Assembly (NCBI GenBank): GCA_017471465.1
Contig: JAFUTI010000010.1
Coordinates: 1-64,000, forward strand
Length of the DNA: 64,000 bases
Reading direction: 5' to 3'
DNA from: Prevotella sp.
GTDB lineage: Bacteria; Bacteroidota; Bacteroidia; Bacteroidales; Bacteroidaceae
Within the stretch, counting starts at the first letter, position 1. Each line of letters begins with the position of its first letter. This document shows, in pieces, positions 33,175 to 42,214 of the stretch. The notes beneath the pieces were generated by a model. It had not been told where the DNA came from. It ran no database searches and saw only the letters and a program-made list of their open reading frames with translations. The translations under genes and the position numbers were made by a program.

Positions 33175-35391
33175 TTATCTGATGAACAATAGCTCTCGAT
33201 ATTTCGGCAACGGCCACAGTGAGTCATCGACGATGAGCTCGAGTTTGTCTATCTCGTAGCGGATGGTGTCGAGCTTGGGCTCTACCTTGTCGTGGTAGGC
33301 GATGGCCTTCTCGTGCTCGTCAGTAATCTTGTTGGCTAGCTTGCGGGCGTTGACAAGATCCTCTACACCTTTCTCGATGGCACTGGTACGCTCGGCAATC
33401 TCCTCGATGATCTTCAGGTTGCGGGCGTTCAGTTTCTCGGCCTTGTCGATGGGGAAAACGGTAGACACACTGTCGACATTCTTAAGCAGCGCGCTCTGGT
33501 AGCGCGTGGCTACGGGAATGATGTGGTTCATCGAGATGTCGCCCAGCACGCGGGCCTCAATCTGTATCTTCTTGGTGTAGGTCTCCCACTTCACCTCGTT
33601 GCGGGCCTCGAGTTCTTTCTTGGTCATCACGCCCAGACTCTCAAACATCTGGATGCTCTCAGGGTCAAGGTAGCGCTCAAAGATCTTCGGGCACGATTTT
33701 TCCACGTCCAGACCGCGCTTCTCAGCCTCTGCTACCCACTCGTCGCTGTAGCCGTTGCCGTCGAAGCGGATGGGTTTGCAGGTCTTGATGTCCTCGCGCA
33801 GCACCTCGATGATGGCGTGGAATGTAGCGGTATGACCGGTGCCAGCGAGTTTCTTCTCTAGCTCGGGAATCTTGCCGTCGACGCGCTTTTTGAACGAGAC
33901 AAGTGCCTCAGCAACTGCGCTGTTCAGGGCTATCATGGCACTGGCACAGTTGGCCTCGCTACCCACGGCACGGAACTCAAAGCGGTTGCCGGTGAAGGCG
34001 AAAGGCGACGTACGGTTGCGGTCCGTATTGTCGATGAAGAGCTCAGGAATCTCAGGGATGTCCATCTTCAGACCCTGCTTGCCGGCCATGGCGAGCATGT
34101 CCTCCACGTCAGCCTTCTCGATGTGGTCGAGCAGTTCGCTGAGTTGCTTGCCCAGGAACGACGAGATGATGGCGGGCGGTGCCTCGTTGGCACCCAGACG
34201 GTGGGCATTGGTGGCGCTCATGATGCTAGCTTTCAGAAGACCGTTATGACGGTATACACCCATCAGCGTCTCAACAATAAACACGGCGAAGCGTAGGTTG
34301 CCCTCGGCGTTCTTGCCAGGGGCGTGGAGCAGCACGCCATTGTCGGTAGAGAGTGACCAGTTGTTGTGCTTGCCGCTACCGTTGATACCTGCGAAAGGCT
34401 TCTCATGGAGCAGCACACGGAAACCGTGCTTGCGAGCCACGCGCTTCATGACGGACATGAGCAGCATGTTGTGGTCGACGGCGAGGTTCGTCTCTTCGAA
34501 GATAGGTGCCAACTCAAACTGGTTGGGGGCCACCTCGTTGTGGCGCGTCTTGCAGGGGATGCCCAGCTCCAGGGCGACAATCTCCAGTTCCTTCATGAAG
34601 GCAGCTACGCGCTCAGGGATGGCACCAAAATAGTGGTCGTCCATCTGCTGGTTCTTGGCAGAGTCGTGTCCCATCAGCGTGCGACCCGTCAGCAGCAGGT
34701 CGGGACGGGCGGCATACAAGCCCTCATCCACCAAGAAGTACTCCTGCTCCCACCCGAGATTCGAGGTCACCTTCTTCACTGCTGGGTCAAAGTAGTGGCA
34801 CACATCGGTGGCGGCCACGTTCACGGCGTGGAGAGCACGGAGCAACGGGGCTTTATAGTCGAGAGCCTCACCGCTATAGGAAATAAATACGGTGGGGATG
34901 CAGAGGGTGTCGTCAATAATAAAGACGGGGCTGGTGGGGTCCCAAGCTGAGTAGCCGCGGGCCTCGAAGGTGGAGCGGATGCCGCCAGAGGGGAACGACG
35001 AGGCGTCGGGCTCCTGCTGAACGAGCAGTTTGCCGCTGAACTCTTCTACCATACCGCCCTTGCCGTCGTGCTCGATGAACGAGTCGTGCTTCTCAGCGGT
35101 TCCTTCGGTCAGGGGCTGGAACCAGTGAGTATAGTGTGTGACGCCATTCTCCGTGGCCCACTGCTTCATGCCGGCAGCCACGGCGTCAGCAACCTGACGG
35201 TCCAGACGGGCGCCATTGTCCATCACGTCGATCATCTTCTCGTACACGTCCTTGGGCAGGTACTTGTACATTTTTTCGCGGTTGAAGACCTTGCTTCCAA
35301 AATACGATGCGGGTCTCTCCGCCGGTGCTTTTACGTCGAGCGGCTTCTTCTTGAAGGCCTCACCGACAACCTGAAATCTTAATGCTTCCAT
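33175..35391 (-). CDS. glnN: glutamine synthetase type III
   Basis: 738 residues, the size of the hexameric GSIII class and far above GSI (about 470). Characteristic stretches are RPASYFGSKVFNREKMYKYL, THWFQPLTEGTAEKHDSF, GIPCKTRHNEVAPNQFELAP (substrate and metal binding) and GINGSGKHNNWSL (ATP and ammonia site). It makes glutamine from glutamate, ammonia and ATP. Start at ATG 35391 (MEALRFQ); the longer frame leads into the -7 box. Upstream at 35481-35508 is a sequence shared with the glnK promoter region, at the same distance from the -7 box, suggesting common nitrogen control. It is transcribed alone. Confidence 0.95.
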   Translation of the reverse strand: MEALRFQVVGEAFKKKPLDVKAPAERPASYFGSKVFNREKMYKYLPKDVYEKMIDVMDNGARLDRQVADAVAAGMKQWATENGVTHYTHWFQPLTEGTAEKHDSFIEHDGKGGMVEEFSGKLLVQQEPDASSFPSGGIRSTFEARGYSAWDPTSPVFIIDDTLCIPTVFISYSGEALDYKAPLLRALHAVNVAATDVCHYFDPAVKKVTSNLGWEQEYFLVDEGLYAARPDLLLTGRTLMGHDSAKNQQMDDHYFGAIPERVAAFMKELEIVALELGIPCKTRHNEVAPNQFELAPIFEETNLAVDHNMLLMSVMKRVARKHGFRVLLHEKPFAGINGSGKHNNWSLSTDNGVLLHAPGKNAEGNLRFAVFIVETLMGVYRHNGLLKASIMSATNAHRLGANEAPPAIISSFLGKQLSELLDHIEKADVEDMLAMAGKQGLKMDIPEIPELFIDNTDRNRTSPFAFTGNRFEFRAVGSEANCASAMIALNSAVAEALVSFKKRVDGKIPELEKKLAGTGHTATFHAIIEVLREDIKTCKPIRFDGNGYSDEWVAEAEKRGLDVEKSCPKIFERYLDPESIQMFESLGVMTKKELEARNEVKWETYTKKIQIEARVLGDISMNHIIPVATRYQSALLKNVDSVSTVFPIDKAEKLNARNLKIIEEIAERTSAIEKGVEDLVNARKLANKITDEHEKAIAYHDKVEPKLDTIRYEIDKLELIVDDSLWPLPKYRELLFIR

Positions 35392-35436
35392 AATCTTACC
35401 TATTTTAATTAGTATCACTTTGATTGTTTGATGCTG

Positions 35437-35444
35437 CAAAAGTA
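35437..35444 (-). promoter_or_regulatory. -7 box of glnN
   Basis: TACTTTTG on the minus strand, 45 nt before the start codon at 35391. Confidence 0.6.
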
Positions 35445-35480
35445 TAATGTTTTGACGTGAAAGAACTAAAAAGTCTTACT

Positions 35481-35508
35481 TTTTGTTTGTTAAAATTCAA
35501 ATCAACTT
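35481..35508 (-). promoter_or_regulatory. shared nitrogen-gene upstream element at glnN
   Basis: TTTTGTTTGTTAAAA (35481-35495) is identical to 42681-42695 upstream of glnK, and both continue with CAAATCAA. It begins 37 nt upstream of the glnN -7 box (38 nt at glnK). The rest of 35392-35709 holds the HigA-like operator and promoter, and otherwise AT-rich sequence with no convincing gene. Confidence 0.6.
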
Positions 35509-35658
35509 ACATTATGTAAAATCACAAAGCAGTTTTACTTTCTATTTGCTAACACTTTGCACTTATAATCTATCATTTCGTTACAATCTGTTATCGGGTA
35601 CAGAACAGAGAGCTATCATATATTTTATGTTGAATATCGAAAGAAAAAGAAGAAAAGA

Positions 35659-35676
35659 TTCCCGAATATGGGAATA
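35659..35676 (+). promoter_or_regulatory. palindromic operator of the HigA-like module
   Basis: ATTCCC-GAATAT-GGGAAT is a perfect 6-bp inverted repeat, 7 nt upstream of the -7 box at 35684-35691, where a bound repressor would block RNA polymerase. The likely ligand is the XRE-family antitoxin encoded downstream. Confidence 0.55.
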
Positions 35677-35683
35677 TATTTGT

Positions 35684-35691
35684 AATTTTGC
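35684..35691 (+). promoter_or_regulatory. -7 box of the HigA-like module
   Basis: TAATTTTG, 18 nt before the ATG at 35710. Confidence 0.5.
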
Positions 35692-35709
35692 CAAAAATTA
35701 AGTTGAACT

Positions 35710-35874
35710 ATGCAAATTATCTTTGATGATAAGGATTTTACTGGAACTAACGGAAAGAGTTCTGTTCGGGTTGTCAACGGAATGGTGGAGCGCATACTTT
35801 TCCGCGAGTTTGACGGCGGCATTAGAATAACAGTTTTAAGTTTAGATGATACTCACTATGGCAACAAGAAATGA
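35710..35874 (+). CDS. 54-residue partner of the HigA-like protein (unknown)
   Basis: ATG 35710 to TGA 35874 encodes a short protein beginning MQIIFDDKDFTG, with VRVVNGMVERILFREFDGG in the middle and ending HYGNKK. It is too short for, and unlike, HigB/RelE toxins (about 90-110 residues), and no active-site pattern is seen. It has the position expected of the toxin: first gene, transcribed from an operator-bearing promoter, overlapping the antitoxin gene by 17 nt. It could be a reduced toxin, a regulator or a remnant. No family is recognised. Confidence 0.5.
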   Translation: MQIIFDDKDFTGTNGKSSVRVVNGMVERILFREFDGGIRITVLSLDDTHYGNKK

Positions 35875-36220
35875 AAACTCTGCACCTTTCATGGCAGTTC
35901 ATCCAGGAATGATGATCAAGCCAGAAATCGATGAGCGTGGTATTAGCCAGAAAGAATTTGCCAAGATGCTTGGCACACAACCTTCACATCTGAGCGAGGT
36001 GCTTAATGGAAAGCGTGCTCTGACAACAGAATTGGCTGTGAAGATTGAGAATGCAATTGGACTTCCTGCAAAGATTCTGCTGTCTGCCCAGACACAATAT
36101 GAGTTGGAATCGACAGTTGAAGACAACCAGCACGAAACAGTTTCAATCACCATTCCTGTTCGTGACCGCAACCTTTTGCAAGAGCTTGTTCGCAAGTTTG
36201 GTTGGGCCTGTGTGTTTTAA
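35858..36220 (+). CDS. HigA-like XRE-family antitoxin/transcriptional regulator
   Basis: 120 residues from the ATG at 35858 (MATRNENSAPFMAVHPG). An alternative ATG lies at 35846. The HigA pattern is clear: AVHPGMMIKPEIDERGISQ, then a helix-turn-helix (KEFAKMLGTQPSHLSEVLNG) and KRALTTELAVKIENAIGLPA. HigA proteins bind their own operator and neutralise a HigB nuclease; a HigB gene is not present. The palindrome at 35659-35676 is the probable operator. The C-terminal 40 residues (VSITIPVRDRNLLQELVRKF) are not typical and may bind the partner. Confidence 0.85.
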   Translation: MATRNENSAPFMAVHPGMMIKPEIDERGISQKEFAKMLGTQPSHLSEVLNGKRALTTELAVKIENAIGLPAKILLSAQTQYELESTVEDNQHETVSITIPVRDRNLLQELVRKFGWACVF

Positions 36221-36240
36221 ATCCTAAAAGAGGAGTCGTC

Positions 36241-36930
36241 ATGAAAAAACAGAGATATGCAGTCATCGTGCTTTTTGCACTGATTATCGCTTCGAGCATG
36301 ACCAGTATTGGTAGCTATAGCCGGGCAAGTAGGCTAGTGAATGAGGATATGGACAGAGCCCTGGCGCTGGCCTTGGAGGAACAGAAGAACGATGTTATCA
36401 GCCAGGATACTATCCGTACGTTCAACGGTCACTTGCAGATAGCAGAACTGCGAGGAAAAGCCACTTTGGCAGTTGACACCCGTGGAAAGAAATTCAAGGC
36501 GTATGCCCACTGCTCTGAGGCTACTATCTTCAGCCTGTCAGACCAGCGGCTGGCTTCCGTGCTTTGGATAATAACAATAGGTTGGGGCATGTTCTGGTTC
36601 TATCGTAGAAGGAAGTTTGAGCCGCTACTGGCGGGCATGACCCATTTTGGCGGATTACGTTACTCTGAATCTGAAAACCGGTTCTATGCTAAGGATGGTC
36701 ACCAAGTACAGCTCACTCCCATGCAACATCAGCTAATGGAAATGTTTTTCCAATCTCCCTCCCATTCGTTGACAAAGACAGAAATCTGCGATGCCCTCTG
36801 GCCCAAGAAACCCGATGCCAGCGAGACACTCTACACCCTGATTCGCAGGCTAAAGCCTGTCATAGAGCAACATTCTGACCTAAAAATCGAATCGGACCGC
36901 AGTAAGGCTTATAGCCTGAAAACTAAATAG
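36241..36930 (+). CDS. membrane-bound winged-helix transcriptional regulator
   Basis: 229 residues from ATG 36241 (with AGGAG 5 nt before it). There is a membrane segment at 5-25 (AVIVLFALIIASSMTSIG), a small region of about 75 residues outside, a second membrane segment (LASVLWIITIGWGMFWFY, about 101-118), then a cytoplasmic OmpR-type winged helix at the C-terminus (LTPMQHQLMEMFFQSPSHSL through LYTLIRRLKPVIEQ). DNA-binding output at the membrane resembles ToxR in concept but has the opposite order, with the DNA-binding domain last. It lies 20 nt after the HigA-like gene and before DUF2723, and TGTCAG-type repeats lie between it and DUF2723. Confidence 0.75.
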   Translation: MKKQRYAVIVLFALIIASSMTSIGSYSRASRLVNEDMDRALALALEEQKNDVISQDTIRTFNGHLQIAELRGKATLAVDTRGKKFKAYAHCSEATIFSLSDQRLASVLWIITIGWGMFWFYRRRKFEPLLAGMTHFGGLRYSESENRFYAKDGHQVQLTPMQHQLMEMFFQSPSHSLTKTEICDALWPKKPDASETLYTLIRRLKPVIEQHSDLKIESDRSKAYSLKTK

Positions 36931-36938
36931 ATAGCTTG

Positions 36939-36990
36939 CTGACATTGTATCTGACAATGAAATGTCAGACAAATGTCAGACTGTTTTTTC
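36939..36990. repeat. four TGTCAG-type repeats with a T-tract
   Basis: CTGACAwTG at 36939 and 36951 is followed by AATGTCAGA at 36961 and 36972, i.e. two copies in each orientation with 10-12 bp spacing, and then TTTTTT at 36984-36989. It can form a terminator hairpin (TCTGACA/TGTCAGA) for the regulator gene, or serve as a binding-site array. Confidence 0.55.
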
Positions 36991-37038
36991 GAGCCTCTCG
37001 TTATTTGTTGCTACCTTCGCTGAAAAATCAAGCAAAGT

Positions 37039-39867
37039 ATGATGCAACAAACAACATTTCAAAGAATCAACACCTGTGCCGCATGGCTTATGTTTGCCAT
37101 TGCTGCCATCGTCTACGGACTGACCATAGAACCGACGGCCAGCCTGTGGGACTGTCCTGAATTCATCGCTTGTGGCTATAAGTTGGAAATCGGTCACCCG
37201 CCTGGGGCGCCTGTCTTCATGCTGGTAGCCAACCTCTTCTCTCATTTAGCCAGCGACACCGCTCATGTGGCTATGATGGTCAACCTGCTGTCTGCCCTTC
37301 TGAGTGCAGGATGCATCTTCTTCCTGTTCCTCACCATCACGCATCTCGCCAAGATGTTGGTTTGTCCTAAAGTGGAGAACCTGACCATTCCAAATGCCAT
37401 GACCATCGAAGCGTGTGGGGCGGTGGGAGCATTAGCTTACACCTTCAGCGATACATTCTGGTTCTCAGCTGTTGAAGCGGAAGTGTACGCTTTTTCCAGT
37501 TTCCTGACCGCCTTGATGTTTTGGCTAATTCTGAAGTGGGAGTCAGAGGCTGACTGTCCACGCAGCGACCGCTGGATAATCCTGATAGCCTATATCACCG
37601 GCCTGTCCATTGGCGTTCACCTGCTCTGCCTGTTGTGTCTGCCAGCGATGTCGTTTGTGGTTTATTTCCGTCATGCTAAGCGTATTACGGCAATGGGCAT
37701 ACTGAAGACGTTGGTTGTAGGGGCGTTGCTGGTTGGCGTTATCCTCTACGGACTCATTCCCGGCATCGTCACTATGGGTGGCTGGGCAGAACTATTGTTC
37801 ACCAATCTATTAGGTTGCCCTTACAACACAGGACTCGTTGTCTATATTATTTTGCTGACAGGCACACTTGTTATGGCATACTATAAAGTGAAGCGGAGAT
37901 TGCTCAAATTGCCGCTGGCCTGTGTCTTGATGATACTGGCAGGCTACAGCAGCTACGGCGTCATCTTCATCCGGGCTAATGCCAACACCCCCATGTGTGA
38001 GAATGCACCTGGCAACATTTTCGCTCTGGGCAGCTATCTGAACCGAGAGCAATATGGGAACACACCACTCTTTTATGGGCCTGCGTATTGTAGCGAGTTA
38101 GATCGTGAACCAAGAGGTGAATATCTGGTTCCCAAGCAAGAGGAGGGAAGGGCGATTTATCGTCCTGCGGCAGACTCGACGAAGCAGCAGTATGAAGTCG
38201 TACGGCACGACATCAAATACCTGTACAAGGAGAATATGTATTTCCCGCGCATGCACTCTCAGCGACATGCCAAGGCCTACGAGGACTGGCTGGGGGGAGT
38301 GAAGAAAGAAGGGAACTTGCCCACCTTTGCTGAGAACCTGCGTTTCTTCATCTCCTATCAGGTGAACTTCATGTATTGGCGCTACTTCCTGTGGAACTTC
38401 GTGGGACGGCAGAATAATATTCAGGGACATGGCGAAGTGGAACACGGCAACTGGATAACAGGTTTCCAATGGATAGATGACTGGCTGCTAGGGTGTGACA
38501 CATTGAAACTGCCGTCAGACCTGGCAAAGAACAAAGGGCGCAACGTGTTCTATGCCCTGCCACTGTTGCTTGGTTTGGCAGGCATCGTCTGGCAATGGCG
38601 TAAAGGTCGTGAGGGCAAACAGCAACTGTGGATTGTCACACTGCTGTTCCTGATGACTGGGCTTGCCATTGTCGTTTACATCAACCAGACACCACTCCAG
38701 CCTCGTGAGCGCGACTATGCCTACGCCGGCTCTTTCTATGCCTTTGCCATCTGGATTGGCTTAGGCGCAGCATATCTCAATAAACTTGCTCCCCTTGCCC
38801 TTCTCGTTCCCCTGCAGATGGTCTCTCAGACTTGGGACGACCACGATCGTTCAGGGCGTTACACCTGTCGCGACTTCGGTGCCAACTACTTGGAGAGTAT
38901 GCAGCGCGAAGGACACCCCATCATTCTGACGGATGGTGACAACGATACGTTTCCACTCTGGTATAACCAAGAGGTGGAGGGCGTGCGCACCGACACCCGT
39001 GACTGCAATATGGAGTATCTGCAAACCGACTGGTATATCGACCAGATGAAGCGGCCTGCTTACGACTCGCCAGCCTTGCCCATCAGTTTGCAACACAAAG
39101 ACTATCAAGAAGGGCAGATGGAATATCTACCCATCAATACCGATAGCCTTACTATTGGGGCTGGGAATGACAAGATGGTCATCTCGCTCAAAGGGAAACA
39201 CGGACTGTATAAGAATGAGTTGATGGTGCTGGAGATGCTGTCGCACGCTGACTGGAGCCGTCCCGTCTATCTCTCCATCAGCTTAGGCTCCGATATGCTG
39301 TCATTCCTTCGCGAACACTTGGTATTGGAAGGTCTGGCCTATCGTGTATCGCCAACGACTGATGGTCAGCGGGTCGATGTGGAACGGCTCTATGACAACG
39401 TCATGCATCGTTTCCGCTATGGCGGTCTAAACACGAAAGGCATCTATGTGGACGAAGACGTGAAGCATCTGGCCAATACGCACCAGCTTGTCATGGGCAT
39501 ACTCATCGACTCGCTGTTACAGCAAGGTGACACCAAGCGCGCATTGGCCGTATGCCAGAAATGGCAAAAGGAGATGCCACAAGAAAATGTACCTTATACC
39601 GATGCAGCCCTTTCAATGGCACGGTGTTACTACCAGATAAATCATCCAAAACAAGGTGATGAAATCATCAGTAGTCTGCTGCGTCGTTCAGAAGAGTGGA
39701 TCTCGTGGATCGAGACAATTAAGCCAAAACGTCGCTCCGGCTCTCTATACTCTCAATACACATGGATAAAGACCATGCAACAGGCTCTTTCTGTGGCCGT
39801 AGAATTTGAAAGAAACGAAATTTATCATCAATACATCAAGCAATATGAAAAATTTATCAATCAGTAG
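37039..39867 (+). CDS. DUF2723 (GT117-type) multi-membrane protein
   Basis: 942 residues. The N-terminal 30-330 region holds about nine membrane segments and the hallmark SLWDCPEFIACGYKLEIGHPP (the DUF2723 signature, with acidic residues at the outer face as in protein O-mannosyltransferases). A second membrane group lies at about 495-600 (QTPLQPRERDYAYAGSFY), followed by a large soluble part. DUF2723 proteins of Bacteroidota are placed among the GT-C superfamily (CAZy GT117) and probably transfer sugar from a lipid donor to exported proteins; direct evidence is limited. The DUF3098 gene overlaps its 3' end by 23 nt. Confidence 0.88.
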   Translation: MMQQTTFQRINTCAAWLMFAIAAIVYGLTIEPTASLWDCPEFIACGYKLEIGHPPGAPVFMLVANLFSHLASDTAHVAMMVNLLSALLSAGCIFFLFLTITHLAKMLVCPKVENLTIPNAMTIEACGAVGALAYTFSDTFWFSAVEAEVYAFSSFLTALMFWLILKWESEADCPRSDRWIILIAYITGLSIGVHLLCLLCLPAMSFVVYFRHAKRITAMGILKTLVVGALLVGVILYGLIPGIVTMGGWAELLFTNLLGCPYNTGLVVYIILLTGTLVMAYYKVKRRLLKLPLACVLMILAGYSSYGVIFIRANANTPMCENAPGNIFALGSYLNREQYGNTPLFYGPAYCSELDREPRGEYLVPKQEEGRAIYRPAADSTKQQYEVVRHDIKYLYKENMYFPRMHSQRHAKAYEDWLGGVKKEGNLPTFAENLRFFISYQVNFMYWRYFLWNFVGRQNNIQGHGEVEHGNWITGFQWIDDWLLGCDTLKLPSDLAKNKGRNVFYALPLLLGLAGIVWQWRKGREGKQQLWIVTLLFLMTGLAIVVYINQTPLQPRERDYAYAGSFYAFAIWIGLGAAYLNKLAPLALLVPLQMVSQTWDDHDRSGRYTCRDFGANYLESMQREGHPIILTDGDNDTFPLWYNQEVEGVRTDTRDCNMEYLQTDWYIDQMKRPAYDSPALPISLQHKDYQEGQMEYLPINTDSLTIGAGNDKMVISLKGKHGLYKNELMVLEMLSHADWSRPVYLSISLGSDMLSFLREHLVLEGLAYRVSPTTDGQRVDVERLYDNVMHRFRYGGLNTKGIYVDEDVKHLANTHQLVMGILIDSLLQQGDTKRALAVCQKWQKEMPQENVPYTDAALSMARCYYQINHPKQGDEIISSLLRRSEEWISWIETIKPKRRSGSLYSQYTWIKTMQQALSVAVEFERNEIYHQYIKQYEKFINQ

Positions 39868-40093
39868 GTGCATCATCATCGTAGCTTGCATTCTCATCAT
39901 GGTAGGATACCTCCTGATGGCTGGCCCAGGGAGCACAGAACATTCTTTTAACCCAGAGATCTTCTCTACAAGGAGATTAGTCATTGCTCCAATTCTTTGT
40001 CTTGCAGGCTATCTGTTGATAGTGTTTGGTATACTCTGTTCCCAACGTTCCATAAAAGGCACTGCATCAGAGACCAACAAAACTTATAGCTGA
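39845..40093 (+). CDS. DUF3098 small membrane protein
   Basis: 82 residues with two membrane helices (IIIVACILIMVGYLLMAG and LVIAPILCLAGYLLIVFGIL) separated by STEHSFNPEIFSTRRLV, the core of DUF3098. In many Bacteroidota it sits beside ftsX and uppP; here it follows DUF2723. Its function is unknown. The ATG at 39845 is inside the DUF2723 gene, so translation is probably coupled. The convergent terminator at 40107-40145 ends the transcript. Confidence 0.8.
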   Translation: MKNLSISRCIIIVACILIMVGYLLMAGPGSTEHSFNPEIFSTRRLVIAPILCLAGYLLIVFGILCSQRSIKGTASETNKTYS

Positions 40094-40106
40094 TTATACT
40101 ATTATG

Positions 40107-40145
40107 GCATCAAGGCTTGGAGTTCTTTGCTCCAAGCCTTGATGC
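40107..40145. terminator. long hairpin between convergent genes
   Basis: GCATCAAGGCTTGGAG pairs perfectly (16 bp) with CTCCAAGCCTTGATGC around a 7-nt loop. T-tracts are weak, but the position between two stop codons supports a bidirectional terminator. Confidence 0.75.
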
Positions 40146-40157
40146 GTTGTAGTGTTT

Positions 40158-40871
40158 TTATGGTTGCAGCGTAAAACCGAGAACCAGATAGACTTTCTGT
40201 GAACAGGGGTTGCCGGAGACCTCTGCGAAGACGGGAACGCTGAAGGTGTCGGTCACCTTGATGTCCTTCGTGGCTTTCAACGCCAGGTTGGTAACGGCGA
40301 AGCCCGTCGTGCCGTAACTCGTGGTGGCCCAGGGAACGGCGCCAGCCGTAGCAGTCCATTCTATAGCAGAGAGTTTGAATGGGACAACTACTTCGAAATA
40401 ACTGCTATAGGCTCGCTTGCCGTCCTTATTCACGCCGTCGTTGCCGGCAAAGTTGGTGTACCACTGCAATGAGGCAACGCCAAAATCGTAGCCCACAGTG
40501 GCCTCAAAGAGGTGGTTGGTGCCGTGGGCATCGTATTTGAAGTAGCGGTTCTCCGGGTCGAGTCCGGCGTTGAACCAGTAGTCGGTGATACCGATGTTCA
40601 GACCGCCCAGCGTGTACGCCAGTGTCAGGTCCAGCTCCTTGGTGTCGTTCGCGTCGGTCAGTCCTACACTGCCCCATGCTGACAGGCTTAGTCCCTTATA
40701 ACCGATGCCTAACGTGGGCTGCAGCGATACGTTGCCCAAGTCCTGACCACGCCAGATGTAACTACTCACGACGTCTCCACTAATCGTTGTTTCAATCTCA
40801 TCCTGTGCCCCAGCGGCCGTTGCTCCGAGGAGCAACAAGCCTACGAGACAGAATCTTTTTACCTTTTTCAT
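40158..40871 (-). CDS. TorF-family putative outer-membrane porin
   Basis: 237 residues with a signal peptide (MKKVKRFCLVGLLLLGATAAGA). The body is a repetitive beta-barrel with the family's SSYIWRGQDLGNVSLQPTLG opening and a C-terminal VYLVLGFTLQP strand. It follows amtB in the glnK-amtB transcript direction, with a heptamer array between them, and may let ammonium or small amines through the outer membrane; that role is inferred from position. The ATG at 40871 is chosen over 40895 because it begins the signal peptide. Confidence 0.75.
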   Translation of the reverse strand: MKKVKRFCLVGLLLLGATAAGAQDEIETTISGDVVSSYIWRGQDLGNVSLQPTLGIGYKGLSLSAWGSVGLTDANDTKELDLTLAYTLGGLNIGITDYWFNAGLDPENRYFKYDAHGTNHLFEATVGYDFGVASLQWYTNFAGNDGVNKDGKRAYSSYFEVVVPFKLSAIEWTATAGAVPWATTSYGTTGFAVTNLALKATKDIKVTDTFSVPVFAEVSGNPCSQKVYLVLGFTLQP

Positions 40872-40907
40872 AATCATAATCGTTTTGAATTTCAAGCGGT
40901 TGCAAAT

Positions 40908-40935
40908 TTTTCACTTTTCACTCTTCACTCTTCAC
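40908..40935. repeat. heptamer array abutting the amtB stop codon
   Basis: Four units of 7 bp (TTTTCAC twice, then TCTTCAC twice) end exactly at the amtB stop codon (40936-40938). Confidence 0.8.
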
Positions 40936-42189
40936 TTAGTTATAGCATGCTTCGCCGTGTTCGTAGATGTCGAGACCTTCCTCTTCGACACGGGCTTCAA
41001 CACGCAGGCCATGCAGTTTCTTGATACCGAAGAACAGTACGAATCCGCAGGCAGCAGCCCAGAGGTCGATGCACAGAATACCGAAGGCCTCAGCACCGAA
41101 GAATCCCCAGCCGTGACCATAGAAAGCGCCGTTGCTCGTAGAGAGCAGACCGGTCATCAGCGTACCCAGGATACCGCAGACGCCGTGTACTGACGAGGCA
41201 CCTACAGGATCATCGATGTGCAGCACGTGGTCGATGAACTCGATGGCGTAGACCAGTACCAGTCCGCAGACCAGTCCGATGACGACGGCACCGATGGGGC
41301 TCACCAAGTCGCAACCTGCCGTGATGCCTACCAGTCCGGCCAGCACACCGTTCAGCGTCAATGACAGAGAGGGTTTTCCGTACTTCCACCACGTCAGGAA
41401 CATCGTGGCTACACCACCGGCAACAGCGGCCAGGTTGGTGGTCAGGAAGACGTGGCTGATGGCGATACGGTTCACCTCACCCGATGCTGCCAACTGCGAG
41501 CCGGGGTTGAAACCGAACCAACCGAGCCAGAGTATAAAGACACCCAGCGAGGCCAGCGTCAGGTTGTGACCGGGAATGGCGCGGCTCTTGCCGTCTTTCG
41601 AGTATTTACCGATACGCGGACCTAAGGCCAGTGCACCAATCAGGGCGAGCACACCGCCTACGCTATGCACGATGGCAGAGCCTGCAAAGTCGTGGAACAC
41701 GTCGCCAAAGGTCGACATCATAAACCCGTCAGCAGCATCGTTGCACAGCCAGCCGCCACCCCATGTCCAGTGACCCTCTATCGGGTAGATCAGCAGCGAG
41801 ATGGCTGCACTATAAATGAGGTACATCGAGAACTTCGTGCGCTCTGCCATCGCACCGCTGACTATCGTGGCGCTGGTGGCACAAAAGACCGTCTCGAAAA
41901 TCAAGAAACCCTCTACGGGCAGGTCGCCCTTATAGAAACTCAGGTCGCCCCAGTTGGGCATACCGACGAACCCGGCTCCGTCACTTCCGAACATGAAACC
42001 GAAGCCCACAAAGAAGAACAGCAACGAGCCGAACATGAAGTCGACAAAGTTCTTCATCAGGATGTTTGCCGTGTTCTTCGACCGCGTAAAACCGGCCTCA
42101 CACAGTGCAAATCCCGGCTGCATCCAGAATACCAACATCGCAGCCAACAACATCCATACAGTATCGAGTGATAATCCTATTTCGTTCAT
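40936..42189 (-). CDS. amtB: ammonium transporter
   Basis: 417 residues with about eleven membrane segments. Amt signatures are GFALCEAGFTRSKNTANILM near the N-terminus and DFAGSAIVHSVGGVLALIGA, whose histidine belongs to the ammonia channel (a second lies in the C-terminal half, VHGVCGILGTL). It conducts NH4+/NH3 across the inner membrane when ammonium is scarce. It follows glnK by 25 nt, the conserved arrangement in which the PII protein closes the channel. A putative porin gene follows. Confidence 0.95.
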   Translation of the reverse strand: MNEIGLSLDTVWMLLAAMLVFWMQPGFALCEAGFTRSKNTANILMKNFVDFMFGSLLFFFVGFGFMFGSDGAGFVGMPNWGDLSFYKGDLPVEGFLIFETVFCATSATIVSGAMAERTKFSMYLIYSAAISLLIYPIEGHWTWGGGWLCNDAADGFMMSTFGDVFHDFAGSAIVHSVGGVLALIGALALGPRIGKYSKDGKSRAIPGHNLTLASLGVFILWLGWFGFNPGSQLAASGEVNRIAISHVFLTTNLAAVAGGVATMFLTWWKYGKPSLSLTLNGVLAGLVGITAGCDLVSPIGAVVIGLVCGLVLVYAIEFIDHVLHIDDPVGASSVHGVCGILGTLMTGLLSTSNGAFYGHGWGFFGAEAFGILCIDLWAAACGFVLFFGIKKLHGLRVEARVEEEGLDIYEHGEACYN

Positions 42190-42214
42190 AATCCTGAAAA
42201 TTTTTGTTCTTTAC

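Noticed and set aside
35483-35701. 72-codon plus-strand frame
   Set aside because: It overlaps the shared regulatory element and the HigA-like operator; its composition follows the AT-rich spacer.
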